Assembly (NCBI RefSeq): GCF_001039355.2
Contig: NW_019773914.1
Span: 187,403 to 241,185 of the forward strand
Length of the DNA stretch: 53,783 nt
DNA from: Lingula anatina
Lineage: Eukaryota > Brachiopoda > Lingulata > Lingulida > Lingulidae
Direction of reading: 5' to 3'
The notes below the pieces were generated by a model. It ran no database searches. It had not been told where the DNA came from and worked only from the letters and a program-made list of their open reading frames with translations. Positions 33,592 through 43,289 of this stretch are shown here, piece by piece. The position numbers and the translations under genes are program-made. Position 1 is the first letter of the stretch, and each line of letters starts with the position of its first letter.

Positions 33592-34069
33592 ACAGGGCCC
33601 AGTTTTATAAAGGACATTTAGCACTAACCAGTGGATAAGCCTAACCAGTGGATAAATTCTCTAAACACTGGTTAACTAAACGGAGGTTAAAATTGTGTTT
33701 TATAAACAATGTTTAAACAGCCGGTTAGTTTTAAAGTGCAAGTTTTTCTAACCACCAGGCAAATCAGCCAAAAAGCGGCAAGGTGGGGTTCTCACAGAAT
33801 ACACTCATTTTACCCACAGTTAATCACCTTTGTGACCTTAATTTAACTGTAAAATATTAAAGCTTTCCGTTGCGTTATTGTCGAGATACAGCCACATGCA
33901 TATTGCACTGCCTCGTGTGGCTCCCGTCTCAATTTTCAGCTGTGTGAGTGGTGTATTTTTCACATAAGTTTGCTTCACAAATGTGCATCAAGTGATCAAT
34001 ACATTACTTCGGTCAATACCACAATTGAAAGATGGATATATAATCTTTATAACGACAGAGATTTTTAAA

Positions 34070-34105
34070 ATCATAAATCCGTTGCTATGGTTACAAACTA
34101 CCGAG
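34070..34105. promoter_or_regulatory. X-box-like (RFX) motif
   Basis: CCGTTGCTATGGTTACAAAC contains GTTGCTATGGTTAC, close to the RFX X-box palindrome (GTTGCC N GGCAAC type). A motif match only; no start site was identified nearby. Confidence 0.25.
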
Positions 34106-34744
34106 GTTATTTGAGGTCACTTGATGACTGCCGCAGATACCCACCCTGTCAATAGCCTTATATCTCCACTAGTAGAGCACCTTAGATAATATCACTGATA
34201 TTTACTGAAAATATGGACAAGGGGCCTACCATAAATTAAAACACTGGCGTGGCCTTTTCCCTACAAATTTTGCAACAGCGACGCAAATTCTTCTATTTTC
34301 TGGCTACATTATCGTAAAACATTTTTGCTTCCCACAGTTTCGATTTGCATTCAAGAATGTTTAAGTTAATTTCAACGTTAGTTAGGGACTAATTAACTGA
34401 AATAGTCTTCTGTAGTTTTTATTTATTGATTCCTGGATATTAAGTATATGCTAAGTTCAAATACGGGGGTAAACATGCATTCGAAACTAAATTCGTGTAG
34501 GCGGCCATGACAGTTTCAAGTAGCAGTGGTGGAAAACGTGCGATGAATGCACTGCAGATTTTCCGAATTTCAAGCAGCAAAGCGCATACTTTGTTGTTCT
34601 GTAGACCTTTACAAAGACGGAAAGGTTGTGCGATACTCAGGAGATCCGACTAAGATGATTGGGGTCACCTCCCGATGCTAAAAGTTACATGCAGAGTGAG
34701 AGACTTATGAGAGGCAGTGTCATCATCAGAGGAAATGGAGAGTG

Positions 34745-35608
34745 AGCTCGACTCAGTCGTGTGTCCAGCGCATCGTCACATGCTGTGGATCCTTTGGGGA
34801 GCTGCAAGAACACGTCAACTACTTCTTCGGACCAAGTTATTATTGTAGGACTTTCCTTGGTCGGACCAAGCGGGAGCTTTCATGCACAGTGTATCCAAAT
34901 TTTTATCAAGACGAAGCCAAGATATTCAGTTCGTTGGGCCCAGGTAATTAAAAAGGTGACATTCGTCACATTTTTATAATTAATTAACACACCGAATTCA
35001 TATACAGACAGAAGGTTGATAATGGTATGATACCTGTGTTGTTTGAATTAAATATGCATAGTAATTAGACAAGTGAAGCTAAGTCATCATCTAATTTCTA
35101 AATACTGCTATCTCTGACCCTCAGAACCACAGCAAATTTGTTATTACGTAAAGTGAAAAGAGCTTATGTTTTGTACTGTACATGTTAGCAGTGTAAACTT
35201 TTTGTTTGTATGAGCAACAAGTTACAGAACCCTCACAAATAAAAAATACTGCTTTTGTAGATTATTGCTAGTGATTAAAAGAGTAAAAATCATATCACAA
35301 TTACATGAATAATATTTTGTATATTATATATATATATATGAAATAAAGCTTAGTTGTAGCCTAAAATGGGGTTTCATGTTAAATTTTGTTGGTTGAAAAT
35401 TAAAACCATTTAGTAGATTAAAGAATACATTTTTGTTGTTATTTTAGCTAGAAGATGTTTGGAGACTGGTCAGAAAGAGCAGCCAGGAATCAGATATATG
35501 GCAAAGAAAATAAAGTGATTAATCCAAGCACCCGAAAAAGAAGTTTTGTGAAGAGGATTGACTTACTGCCCAACAGACTAAAATGTATTTTTGATGTTTA
35601 TCTACTTT
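34745..35608 (+). CDS. Hypothetical two-exon fragment, unrecognised
   Basis: An open segment ending at a CAG|GTAATT donor (about 34945) reads SSASSHAVDPLGSCKNTS and then SDQVIIVGLSLVG. The serine-rich run followed by VIIVG resembles a SUMO-interacting patch. A second segment after TTATTTTAG (35449) stays open for 20-50 codons depending on frame (LEDVWRLVRKSS... in phase 0). I do not recognise the protein and see frame problems upstream (stops near 34680-34740). It lies inside the possible Harbinger-like element and could be a decayed passenger gene or noise. Confidence 0.2.
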
Positions 35609-36659
35609 GAACAAGTATTTGTATCTACAGTGGAAGGACACCAATGACCTGACAGATAGCTAATGTCAGCCATGATTATCCAAGCAAGTAGCAAGGAGAT
35701 CCCCCATAAGGAAGTACATTCATTTATGGGAGCTCCATTAAATGATGAAAACTAACACTTTTCGCTGACCTTTTTTAACAAGGAGCTTTTCAGACATGAA
35801 TTTTTGCCCCAGAAACGTGTCCCGGACCTCTGGCCGCTTAGGTGTTGAGTCCCATGATAAATGTTCAGAGTTCTTTTTTTTTTTTGAAACCTAGGATCAT
35901 GTCTGCTTTTTTCTGTTTCATTTTACTGAAGATATCCGTGAATGCCACCTTTAAATGGGATAAAATCTTACTGAGATATTGATATTGAATATCATATTTT
36001 CATTCCTTGGAGCAAAAGATCAGTTTGACTTAAGTTATATATTTGAAAGCAGCAATATATGTTCCTGGTCCTGAGTAGTGCAAAATAATCCATGAATTAC
36101 ACCATTACATAAGTTCAACTTATTTCTTTATTCTCCTCAGGAAGGGGATTCAGTTGGATAATATAGATTTGCATTACTTTGATGTTTTTGTAGAATGAAA
36201 ATCAAGTGAACTTTTTTTTAAACATTCACTTAAATCTGGAGTTAAAACTTTGTCGGTGTCTTATTCAGTTAAGGGTGACAGAAGTAGTCTTGAATGGCAG
36301 TTACAATGCCTTCCACCCATTTATTAAGTTATTGGTAATAAGTATTTTCCAGTTTGAAGATTTGAATTGTTTGCTACACTTCCAGATGATTTGCTTATTT
36401 ATACTTAAACTTTAAAGATCCAATAAAGAGATGATTATGCATTATGAAACATTGTTGATTAATTAAAAGCTGTGTGTGTGATTGGTGCCCACTTGTGTCC
36501 AATAATTGTTGAAGTAGTAGATCAAAAGAAATGTTAAAGGAATACAGTTTTCTTTATATGATTAAATGTAAGAAAAATGTGGGTTGTTTGTCGTTTTATT
36601 TTCTGATTAATTAAATTTATTAGACTAAAAATATTTTTAATTAATTTTGTAAGCTATAG

Positions 36660-36719
36660 TATTACAGGGAATACCATATAAGTGTTGTGAGAAAGCCAAG
36701 TTAATAAGCTTTTTGGTGN
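36660..36719. mobile_element. Inverted stub of the A/B family ending at a gap
   Basis: GTGTTGTGAGAAAGCCAAGT followed by TAATAAGCTTTTTGG is the reverse complement of the segment near 31080-31120 in element B. It ends at the n (36719), so it is either a real truncated copy or a misjoined contig end. Confidence 0.6.
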
Positions 36720-38400
36720 TGATAGTTTGGTGATCCAAATGCCCAGCTGTTCCAAAGGTTTGCTAGTCTAAAGGTTCACTTGCCTGAGGTTTCATTGGTT
36801 CCAAGGTTGTATAGTCTGAGAATAAGAATTGCGTATGGTGTAATATGATGAGGGCATTTATGATTTTAATAGTTTCATAGTTTTTTCATTGTAATGTATA
36901 CACCCACCTGGGTAGATGAAAATGAAAATATGAATGTTTTTTTAAATAAGTATGCTGTTAACCAATTACAGTGTGTATGACTACTAACTTATGAAAGACG
37001 ATTTTTGTAATTTACCCAAGTTGCTACTACTATTACTCAATTGCCAATAGGTGCAGCACTGTCTTGTAGATCCTTCCTAGCAAGGAGAAAGATGAAATGC
37101 AGGGGAAATAGTTTCTGAGCCACCTTTACATTTTAATGAGTACTTGAAACAATTTTGACAATCACCACTGTAACAACTAACTATATGTAGTTAATGATGT
37201 AATAGTCAGTGCTCTTTTAGTCAACTCTATGTTCCCTTTATTTGCTCTAAAGCAAGCATCAAATTCAGAATAGCAGCACATTGCTATGCACTGAGCAAAG
37301 CGTTTTTGCATTTTGTCTCTAGTGTATTTTGTTTTTTCTGGAAACACTTGACCAGAAAATGGTGCTTTTTCTATTTGTTTTTTCAGAGCTTTGGTAAAGT
37401 GTCATGTGTCCCAAAAATTTTCAACATTGTCACATGCAGCTGGGCTCAGCTGTCCCCATCAGTGGTTAAACTTGTCCCCAATGCTATAATAATAATAATT
37501 ATTATTTTTAATTATAATAATAATAATAAAATTAATAATAATAATAATTAAAATTTATTAGTTTTTGTTAGGCTGTTTTATTGATTTGCAATGGGTTGTG
37601 TTTGCCTTAGTTGTGCAGCATATAGATTGTGCTGAATTGTGCTGAACCGCCGAGTGAGAACACATGATCAAAAATGAGTGAGCGTTCCTGTTTACTATTT
37701 CTGCTGCCGATCTTTTTAGTGTAAGACATGCAGACTTTACTAGGCTGCTAACGATAGATTCAACATTTGTGAATGTTATGTAACTTATGTAGAAGGATTG
37801 CAATTCGGAGAGGTGTGGGAAGAAACATGATACGATTCATTACAAGGATTTTAAACTAGGCCACGGATCTTTAATTCCTGCGAGGCTGCGTCGTTTTCGT
37901 ATATGATATATTATAATTCATTATTGCTTTTCATGAATGGAAACGAGGACATGTCTTCAACTGCAATTATCATCTTACTGGATTGCTTGTTACTTCTAGT
38001 ACTTGAGGTATGTAGAATGCAATGTGTAATTTACTTTCTGTGTGTAAACAATGTGGACTTCTTTGCACGTTCTACAAGGTCAAGGTTACTATTGAGACTA
38101 GTAAGCAGACGACTATAAACTGTCCATCAAAAATCAAGCTAATATACATGCATTTTTCTATGTACTTTTGCTAAAATTAATCCAGCACACATTATGGCAT
38201 GATCTTTTTCAAGTGTCATGTAGGAACAAGGGGAATTTTGATAGTAATTGCAAAAACTATTGGCTGGCATGTGAAAAAAAAATTGTCAGCTATACCGATA
38301 ATGAATTTATAGCTTTCATTTTATGGAGTTGAACACATAATAGCAAGAGATTTTACAAGATGAAAAATATTATGTATATTTATTTAGTATACTTCACAAT
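36720..38400. other. Non-coding stretch with AT-rich microsatellite
   Basis: No supported gene. It contains an interrupted (ATA/ATT)n run at about 37485-37560. Short open frames show no coding character. Confidence 0.5.
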
Positions 38401-38453
38401 ATTTTCTGTTATTTAGTTAATATGTTTTGTTAGTAAAAGAAAATGAATCTTAC

Positions 38454-38852
38454 CACTTGTCTCTATGCCTCCTGGCAAACCATCAAACGCTGGAGTGCCA
38501 GCATATATATATTGACAATCTTTGATGGGCTGAGCTCCTGGGCAGGTGGACCCCCTCCAGTCTGCTTTCTTGCCTTGCTTACGTCACTATGTGTCCTTTT
38601 CACTGAAGAGACAAGATGTCTCCATTTCTCACGGCACTCTGTAGCACTTCTCATTGATACAGCAACTGATGACACCTCTTTTGCTATGGTTTTCCACACT
38701 TCCACCTTGGCCTTGTTGTCCAAGGTGGAAGTGTGTTTGTTTCTTATTACTGTGTGGTTTTTTTCACACAGTTCAATTAACAGAGATCTCTCTACATGGC
38801 TCCAATTAGCTTTTCTTTGTCTTTTGCTTGTCAGTGTCAAAGCCGACTCCAT
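38454..38852 (-). pseudogene. Myb/SANT-like DNA-binding gene with a dinucleotide frameshift
   Basis: From the ATG at 38852 the frame encodes a Myb/SANT-like domain of the kind (Myb_DNA-bind_5) found in PIF/Harbinger accessory proteins: KRQRKANWSHVERSLLIELC, then AKVEVWKTIAKEVSS and ATECREKWRHLVSSVKRTHS. After the usual SPSKIVNIY the frame runs into a (TA)n tract at about 38503-38512 and then a stop (38475-ish), while the other frame continues the family ending (TPAFDGLPGGIETS) up to a clean donor, AGTG|GTAAGA (38454). The tract is two bases longer than the frame needs. Either this copy is broken or the allele/assembly has one TA too many. The next exon was not found. Confidence 0.7.
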
Positions 38853-38884
38853 CTTGCAAGACAGAGAAGCAGGCGACAGAACAA

Positions 38885-38995
38885 GGGTATTGTGGGTAAT
38901 ATATTTCCCAAATATGGTATAGATCACTTCTGTTGTTAGCAACTATCATGGCTTTTACAATGTTTATAGCAACCAATTGCATTATGGGAATGTCT
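38885..38995. promoter_or_regulatory. Putative promoter motifs upstream of the Myb/SANT gene
   Basis: On the gene strand, ATTCCCATAATGCAATTGG lies about 125 bp upstream of the ATG and resembles the ZNF143/THAP11 (SBS) element TTCCCA..ATGC. A weaker TTACCCACAATACC lies nearer. Motif-level evidence only. Confidence 0.3.
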
Positions 38996-39172
38996 TTTTC
39001 CAAATATGGTATTGGATAAAATTCTTATCCACTGGATAACTATCATGCTGTTTATCCAGCCTTTATGAAACACAAATTTATACAGAGGGTAACTATCCAG
39101 AGGATAAGAGATTTATACCTTGGATAGTGTTATCCATTGGATAGCCTATCCAGCCTTGATGAAACCGGGCCC

Positions 39173-39400
39173 TGTACATATTTCGTGAGATGGGAATATA
39201 CTTTGCCGTCACCAGCTACCACTAGATAGTCCAGATCTTTTCCCACTTTGAAAGAAATATACAAATGGTCCAAAACAATAAGGACAGTTTCGAATTTATC
39301 TGTGTTTTCATCTAATAGCCCAAGATAAACAATTCTTGAAACCTCTGTCAGTTGAGGATACTTGTTTGCTAAATGATAACACAAAGGAAAGGGGGGGGGG
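39173..39400 (-). pseudogene. Unrecognised transposon-type ORF fragment
   Basis: An open minus frame reads VSRIVYLGLLDENTDKFETV and then KVGKDLDYLVVAGDGKVYSH, interrupted exactly where the GGGCCC terminus at 39172 begins. The 'VVAGDGKVY.HL' pattern recalls transposon-associated proteins I have seen, but I cannot name the family with confidence. Confidence 0.4.
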
Positions 39401-39414
39401 GAGATCTGCATTCT

Positions 39415-39560
39415 TTCATTATAGATATAGCTATAACTGAGGCTTTCTTGCTTGAAATTGTTTCTGCTTCTGGCCACTTTGTCAGGAAGTCTGTTAGAAC
39501 AATAATGTACCTGTTTCCTCTGGGCATTTTATTCAGTGGCCTGACTAAGTCCATTCTAAA
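39415..39560 (-). pseudogene. Ty3/gypsy-type integrase fragment
   Basis: About 45 residues: MDLVRPLNKMPRGNRYIIVL followed by TDFLTKWPEAETI. This is the start of the integrase catalytic core around the first catalytic aspartate (usual form DLVGPLP.T..GNRYI.V..D..TKW.EA). Nothing upstream or downstream continues it; a poly(G) run at 39394 cuts it. A relic. Confidence 0.75.
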
Positions 39561-39689
39561 TCACATTTGAAAACATAAAAATAAAAACTTCCAACACCTC
39601 AGTAGTAAACCAGTGATGAGGAAAAATACCAGCTTGCGCTAAATAATTACTACTGATTGACAGAGAAAGAGTTCTTAAAATATAACTTG

Positions 39690-40012
39690 CCAATCCTGTT
39701 GGGAATAAAACCCCCATATTGTCCATATGGATCAGGGAACTTGTCTCTTATTGCCCACACAGAGCAAGATGGAATCACTCGTCTTTTGTAAGCTCACAAA
39801 TGACCATGTACCCATAGCGTGAATTGTCTGTAGGCTTGGTATCTGTTTGCCTTAGTATTGTGTTCCTCGTCATCCAAAGCCAGCACATCTCTTCTGTATA
39901 GTCTTGCAAGATGCAAGTCTATTCCAAACTGGACAATGGTCTGGTTGGGGGGGGGGGGGGGGGGGGGGGAGTACAGGGCCTGGCTGTCCACTAGACCCAG
40001 GGATATTGTCAT
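39690..40012 (-). pseudogene. P2X7 C-terminal-type zinc-binding domain relic
   Basis: The minus frame reads LHLARLYRRDVLALDDEEHN, then NRYQAYRQFTLWVHGHL, then a TGA stop, then [26 protein letters not shown] in the same frame. This matches the domain at the C terminus of P2X7 receptors, which is widely amplified as stand-alone or transposon-linked genes in invertebrates (YRYVAYRQF..W..G.LG...R..IPSC.V..IR..FPD..G.Y.GF). The in-frame stop falls where the family has a glycine-rich loop. A poly(G) tract at 39948-39969 interrupts the upstream part. Non-functional copy. Confidence 0.72.
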
Positions 40013-40204
40013 TTAGAATTTTTTCTGTGTCCAGTGCCAGTGATGGGTTTCTACAGCAGGGTCAGTTAGGACATCTTTTTCAACATTAATGTCACACTTG
40101 TCTGAAAATAAATGCCAAAATATTAGATAAGGTCCTAATTAAGATAAGTTGTTTAGAGGTCCACCTGTATTTTTTTATTTTAAAACCATGTAATGATTGT
40201 AAAA

Positions 40205-40480
40205 CTACTCTTTTGATATAGTAATATATGTCACCTTTACTGATTGGATCTTAACCTCACATGGAAACATTACCAGTTTCCCCCTACAAAAACTCTCATA
40301 CAAGTGTCTTCTCATCTGCTCTTGACTGAAAACAATGTCATACTGGTCAACCTTGTTATAGCTAAACACACAGCTGTTGCAATGGCAAATAGGCCACAAT
40401 CCTGACCACCAACTTGTTTCTGTGGAGAATACGTCTCTTCATTCAGTGCACCATCAGCCCCATGACAGGAATTTGGAAGA
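40205..40480 (-). pseudogene. Ulp1/SENP-type protease fragment, C-terminal part
   Basis: QVGGQDCGLFAIATAVCLA carries the conserved Gln...Asp-Cys-Gly motif of C48 (Ulp1-like) cysteine proteases. It is followed, after a one-base frame change near 40360, by YNKVDQYDIVFSQEQMRRHL and a short tail. Such proteases are carried by several DNA transposon groups. The matching N-terminal part lies at 41121-41345; between them sits a tnp2-type relic. Confidence 0.68.
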
Positions 40481-40489
40481 TGCAAGTCC

Positions 40490-40880
40490 TGGTGTATCAC
40501 AAATGAATGAATGGATACCAATAAATAAACGTTTCCCATGACAGGGGAAACCTCCCTGAATTTGTTTCAATTCATCAATAAAATCATGAAAATATTCATT
40601 GATATCATTGGGCTTTGCTGTGCTTAAATATAATGCAGTGATAAAAGGCTTACTGTATTGGCTAGGAATATTTGCAATTCTCCCCATTATAGGCCAGAAA
40701 TTGTGACTAGTACTCTTAAACAGAGGTAGCCCATCTACATTTATCTGGAGGCTAAGAACAAAATTGTCAGATATGCGCTAAATGTCTTGGATTTGGTGGC
40801 AAATGCTGTGAACAATCCCAGAATAAAAATATTCTCCACCACATTTACTTATAATGTCATATTGGGTAGTTGTTTTTTCT
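40490..40880 (-). pseudogene. Relic of tnp2/CACTA-like transposase
   Basis: Translated pieces line up in order with the ORF at 50672-52258: CGGEYFYSGI against CGGDYLYLGI; INVDGLPLFKSS against FNVDGVPLFKSS; WPIMGRIANIPSQYSKPFIT against the WPILCSIKDFEPFVVALY region; NDINEYFHDFIDELKQIQ against the HDYLADLLNELNDL region; FICDTPGLA against FICDAPARA. Stops and frame changes are present. It is truncated on both sides and lies in the same orientation as the Ulp1 pieces that flank it. Confidence 0.78.
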
Positions 40881-41120
40881 TTAATATACGTGGGTCCTTA
40901 GGCAAATGAAGATGGTAAAAATCTGTTAAATGACCAATGCTTATTTATGAAATTCAATGGTGTATATGATAACTTACATGTAGATTCAACAGTGGCCATG
41001 CAGGTATTTGTGGGAGGTAGAGGAAATGAAGACTTGTAGTCTTCTCTTGATTAAAAAAAAAATTATCCCACTATCTAAAAATCTGTGTGTTATCCTGGGT
41101 CAGTTCCATTTTACACTTTT

Positions 41121-41345
41121 CTAGGTCCTTCTTAAATTTTTTTTTGTGTCCATGAGGGTTCCATCTGGTTCAAGGACCTGTAATTGTGGTATTTCTTTAT
41201 GTTCATATCCCTGTGTCATTCTTGGAGTTAGAGAGCCATACACAAGTTCTTTGCTGCTAAAACTTGCAGACACAACCCAACGTGATCCAACGTGATGAAT
41301 GTGAATTCCAGCTGTAACTACAGGTTGCAGGCCTACCCAGGTAAA
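41121..41345 (-). pseudogene. Ulp1/SENP-type protease fragment, N-terminal part
   Basis: The frame reads AGIHIHHVGSRWVVSASFSS, then ELVYGSLTPRMTQ and ends at a TAG (41121-41123). 'IHHVG.RWVVS....VYGSL' matches the histidine/tryptophan region of transposon-borne C48 proteases (IQIHH.G..HWV.S.....V.VYDSL). Together with 40205-40480 it forms a broken gene. Confidence 0.6.
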
Positions 41346-41995
41346 GCATACGGCTTGGTAAGGTGCAGTTACAACATTTAAAACGTTTTCAATAAAATGA
41401 GTATCAACTGTTTGTTAAAACATACAGTATTATCTCCTTCAAAGCGGTTGTCAGACTAGAAACACTATTAACTGACCAGGGTTTCTTCTCAGTCCAAAAC
41501 AAGCTAGGAGATTATCCCAAGCACTTCTGCGTGCCTACAAATCAAGAAAATAAAAATGCTAAATATTTTGTACCAAAATGCAAGGTAAAATACCTGGGTT
41601 GCATCCCTAAACCAGAGGCCAAGAGAACTGTATCTTATTCAGTTGACGTGCATCTTATGCCAAACGCTCTCCTTGGTCAATTCACTGCATGAAAATTTGG
41701 CTTTTGTATTTCCTGAAAGTTGATTAAAAGGCCCTCTTTTATCCATCTTTCTACACCTTTCTTGGACCTTTTGAATTTTTAGGAAATATGTAAAAGATAA
41801 TCTTCTGAATGGCTATTATACAGAGAAAAAGATGTACAAATGGCCCCCTTTTCTTCTTTTTTTATACACAAAAGGTTAACTTCTATATGCCTTTTGCGAC
41901 AAAATTTATCTTTTGTTTGACAAAAAAGGCATTATAAAGATCAACATTCTTAAGACTTTTGCATGAAATGTTTAATCTCTTTTTATAAACCATGA
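41346..41995. other. Non-coding stretch
   Basis: No supported feature; scattered AT-rich sequence up to the CCCAGCAGGC terminus. One plus-strand string (TLLTDQG) recalls an integrase motif but is too short to call. Confidence 0.5.
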
Positions 41996-41999
41996 CCCA

Positions 42000-42235
42000 G
42001 CAGGCACACAACGTTGAATCAACGTTGATTTACAACGTTGAATCAACATTGAATTTATATTTGAAAATGGAAATTTGTGTCAACGTTGAAAAGTCAACAT
42101 TGAATCAACATTGAAAAGTCAACGTTGAATTATGATTGATAGTTCAACATTGTTTCAACATTAGAAATCTCAACGCTGATTATATGTTGATTTAGCATTG
42201 ATTATATGTTGATTTAGCATTGATTAACTGTTAAA
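42000..42235. repeat. Left subterminal CGTTGA array
   Basis: Repeated TCAACGTTGA and diverged TCAACATTGA/GTTGATTTAGCATTGA units directly inside the left terminus. The motif is itself palindromic, so the array reads the same on both strands. Confidence 0.85.
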
Positions 42236-42639
42236 TAAAAGTTAAGACAAATAGCATTTTCAATGTCTTTATTTTGTCACTGCATAAAAGGAAAAATGCT
42301 GGTAATTTAAGTAGTTAAAATATACATAGTTTACAACATTGCGATAATAAATAAAAAAGTAAGAACAACACTTTTTTTACAAAACAAAGCTGCTCATCGA
42401 ATCTGAACTAACACAAAAATTGTAATTAATTATGCATGTACATTGGGGCGGGGGGGGGAGATATTTTTTGCACACCGTAACCTAAANATTAGCATTTAAT
42501 TTTGCCATTTTTAGACAAGGGTGCATTGCAATGAGTGCCACACCCAGACCCCAATACCGACAAAGCCCAAATTTTACGTGGAACGAGTTGAGATTATGGG
42601 TGACCTAAATCCATGAGATGGGTACGGGGGCCCTTACCG

Positions 42640-42790
42640 TCTAGGAGGAGAAGCGGTAACGGTAGCCGTCCGGCGGAGCCGGCGGAACGATCCGGACAGG
42701 ACCGAAACCATGTGTACCGCCAGCGCTAACGCTGGTGGTACAATAATCATAATCGCTATAATTCTGTAATAAATAAATCTTGAATAATGA
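42640..42790 (+). repeat. GC-rich block ending in AATAAATAAATCTTGAATAA, possible retroposon tail
   Basis: An island of unusually GC-rich sequence (CCGTCCGGCGGAGCCGGCGG) in AT-rich DNA, followed by a short A/T-rich repeat tail (TAATAAATAAATCTTGAATA). This looks like the 3' end of a LINE or SINE on the plus strand. A 50-codon open frame crosses it, but I do not recognise the product. Confidence 0.35.
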
Positions 42791-43289
42791 ATGAAAAAAC
42801 ATTGTTTTTTAGATGACGGAGAGTTCATTATAACAAAATTATAAATAATTAACCATGCAGTAATTAACTGTTTCAATTCAACTTGCATGCTGTCTACAAA
42901 CTCTGAAAAAATAATTATGTATGGTACCCCAGCATAAAACCTCATGTCTCATATCAAACCCCATGTCCCTTTCACTACTACAAATTCAAAAAAGGGCTAT
43001 GGAAGTTAAATGTCAAGCAACATATCTTGTCAAAACACTGTATACAGTACGTATGACAACAGAACCAAATTGTAGAGTGAGTGAGTTACTGGCTGCGATC
43101 GGAGCAGATTCTTACATCTTGACGCATGTGCAGTTAAGTTAGAGAGATAGAAATGGCTGTCGTGGTTGCTTTGATAAATGTTTGTCGACTTTTGTGCAAC
43201 AAGACGTAGAAGATGAGGTGCTTATACACACGACAGATATGAGTGCAATCTGATGAACTCTACAGTTTAGAGATATAACTGTAAGCATT

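Larger units (their letters stand above)
33595..39172. mobile_element. Possible PIF/Harbinger-like element with diverged ends
   Basis: Left end GGGCCCAGTTTTATAAAGGA; inverted right end GGGCCCGGTTTCATCAAGGC. Subterminal GGATAA/TTATCC repeats occur on both sides. It encloses a Myb/SANT gene of the type carried by Harbinger elements, but no DDE transposase was found, there is a gap at 36719, and no target duplication is evident. The two ends may belong to different elements. Confidence 0.4.

Noticed and set aside
41450-41530. TLLTDQG on the plus strand as an integrase remnant
   Set aside because: Only seven residues match, with no supporting motif on either side.
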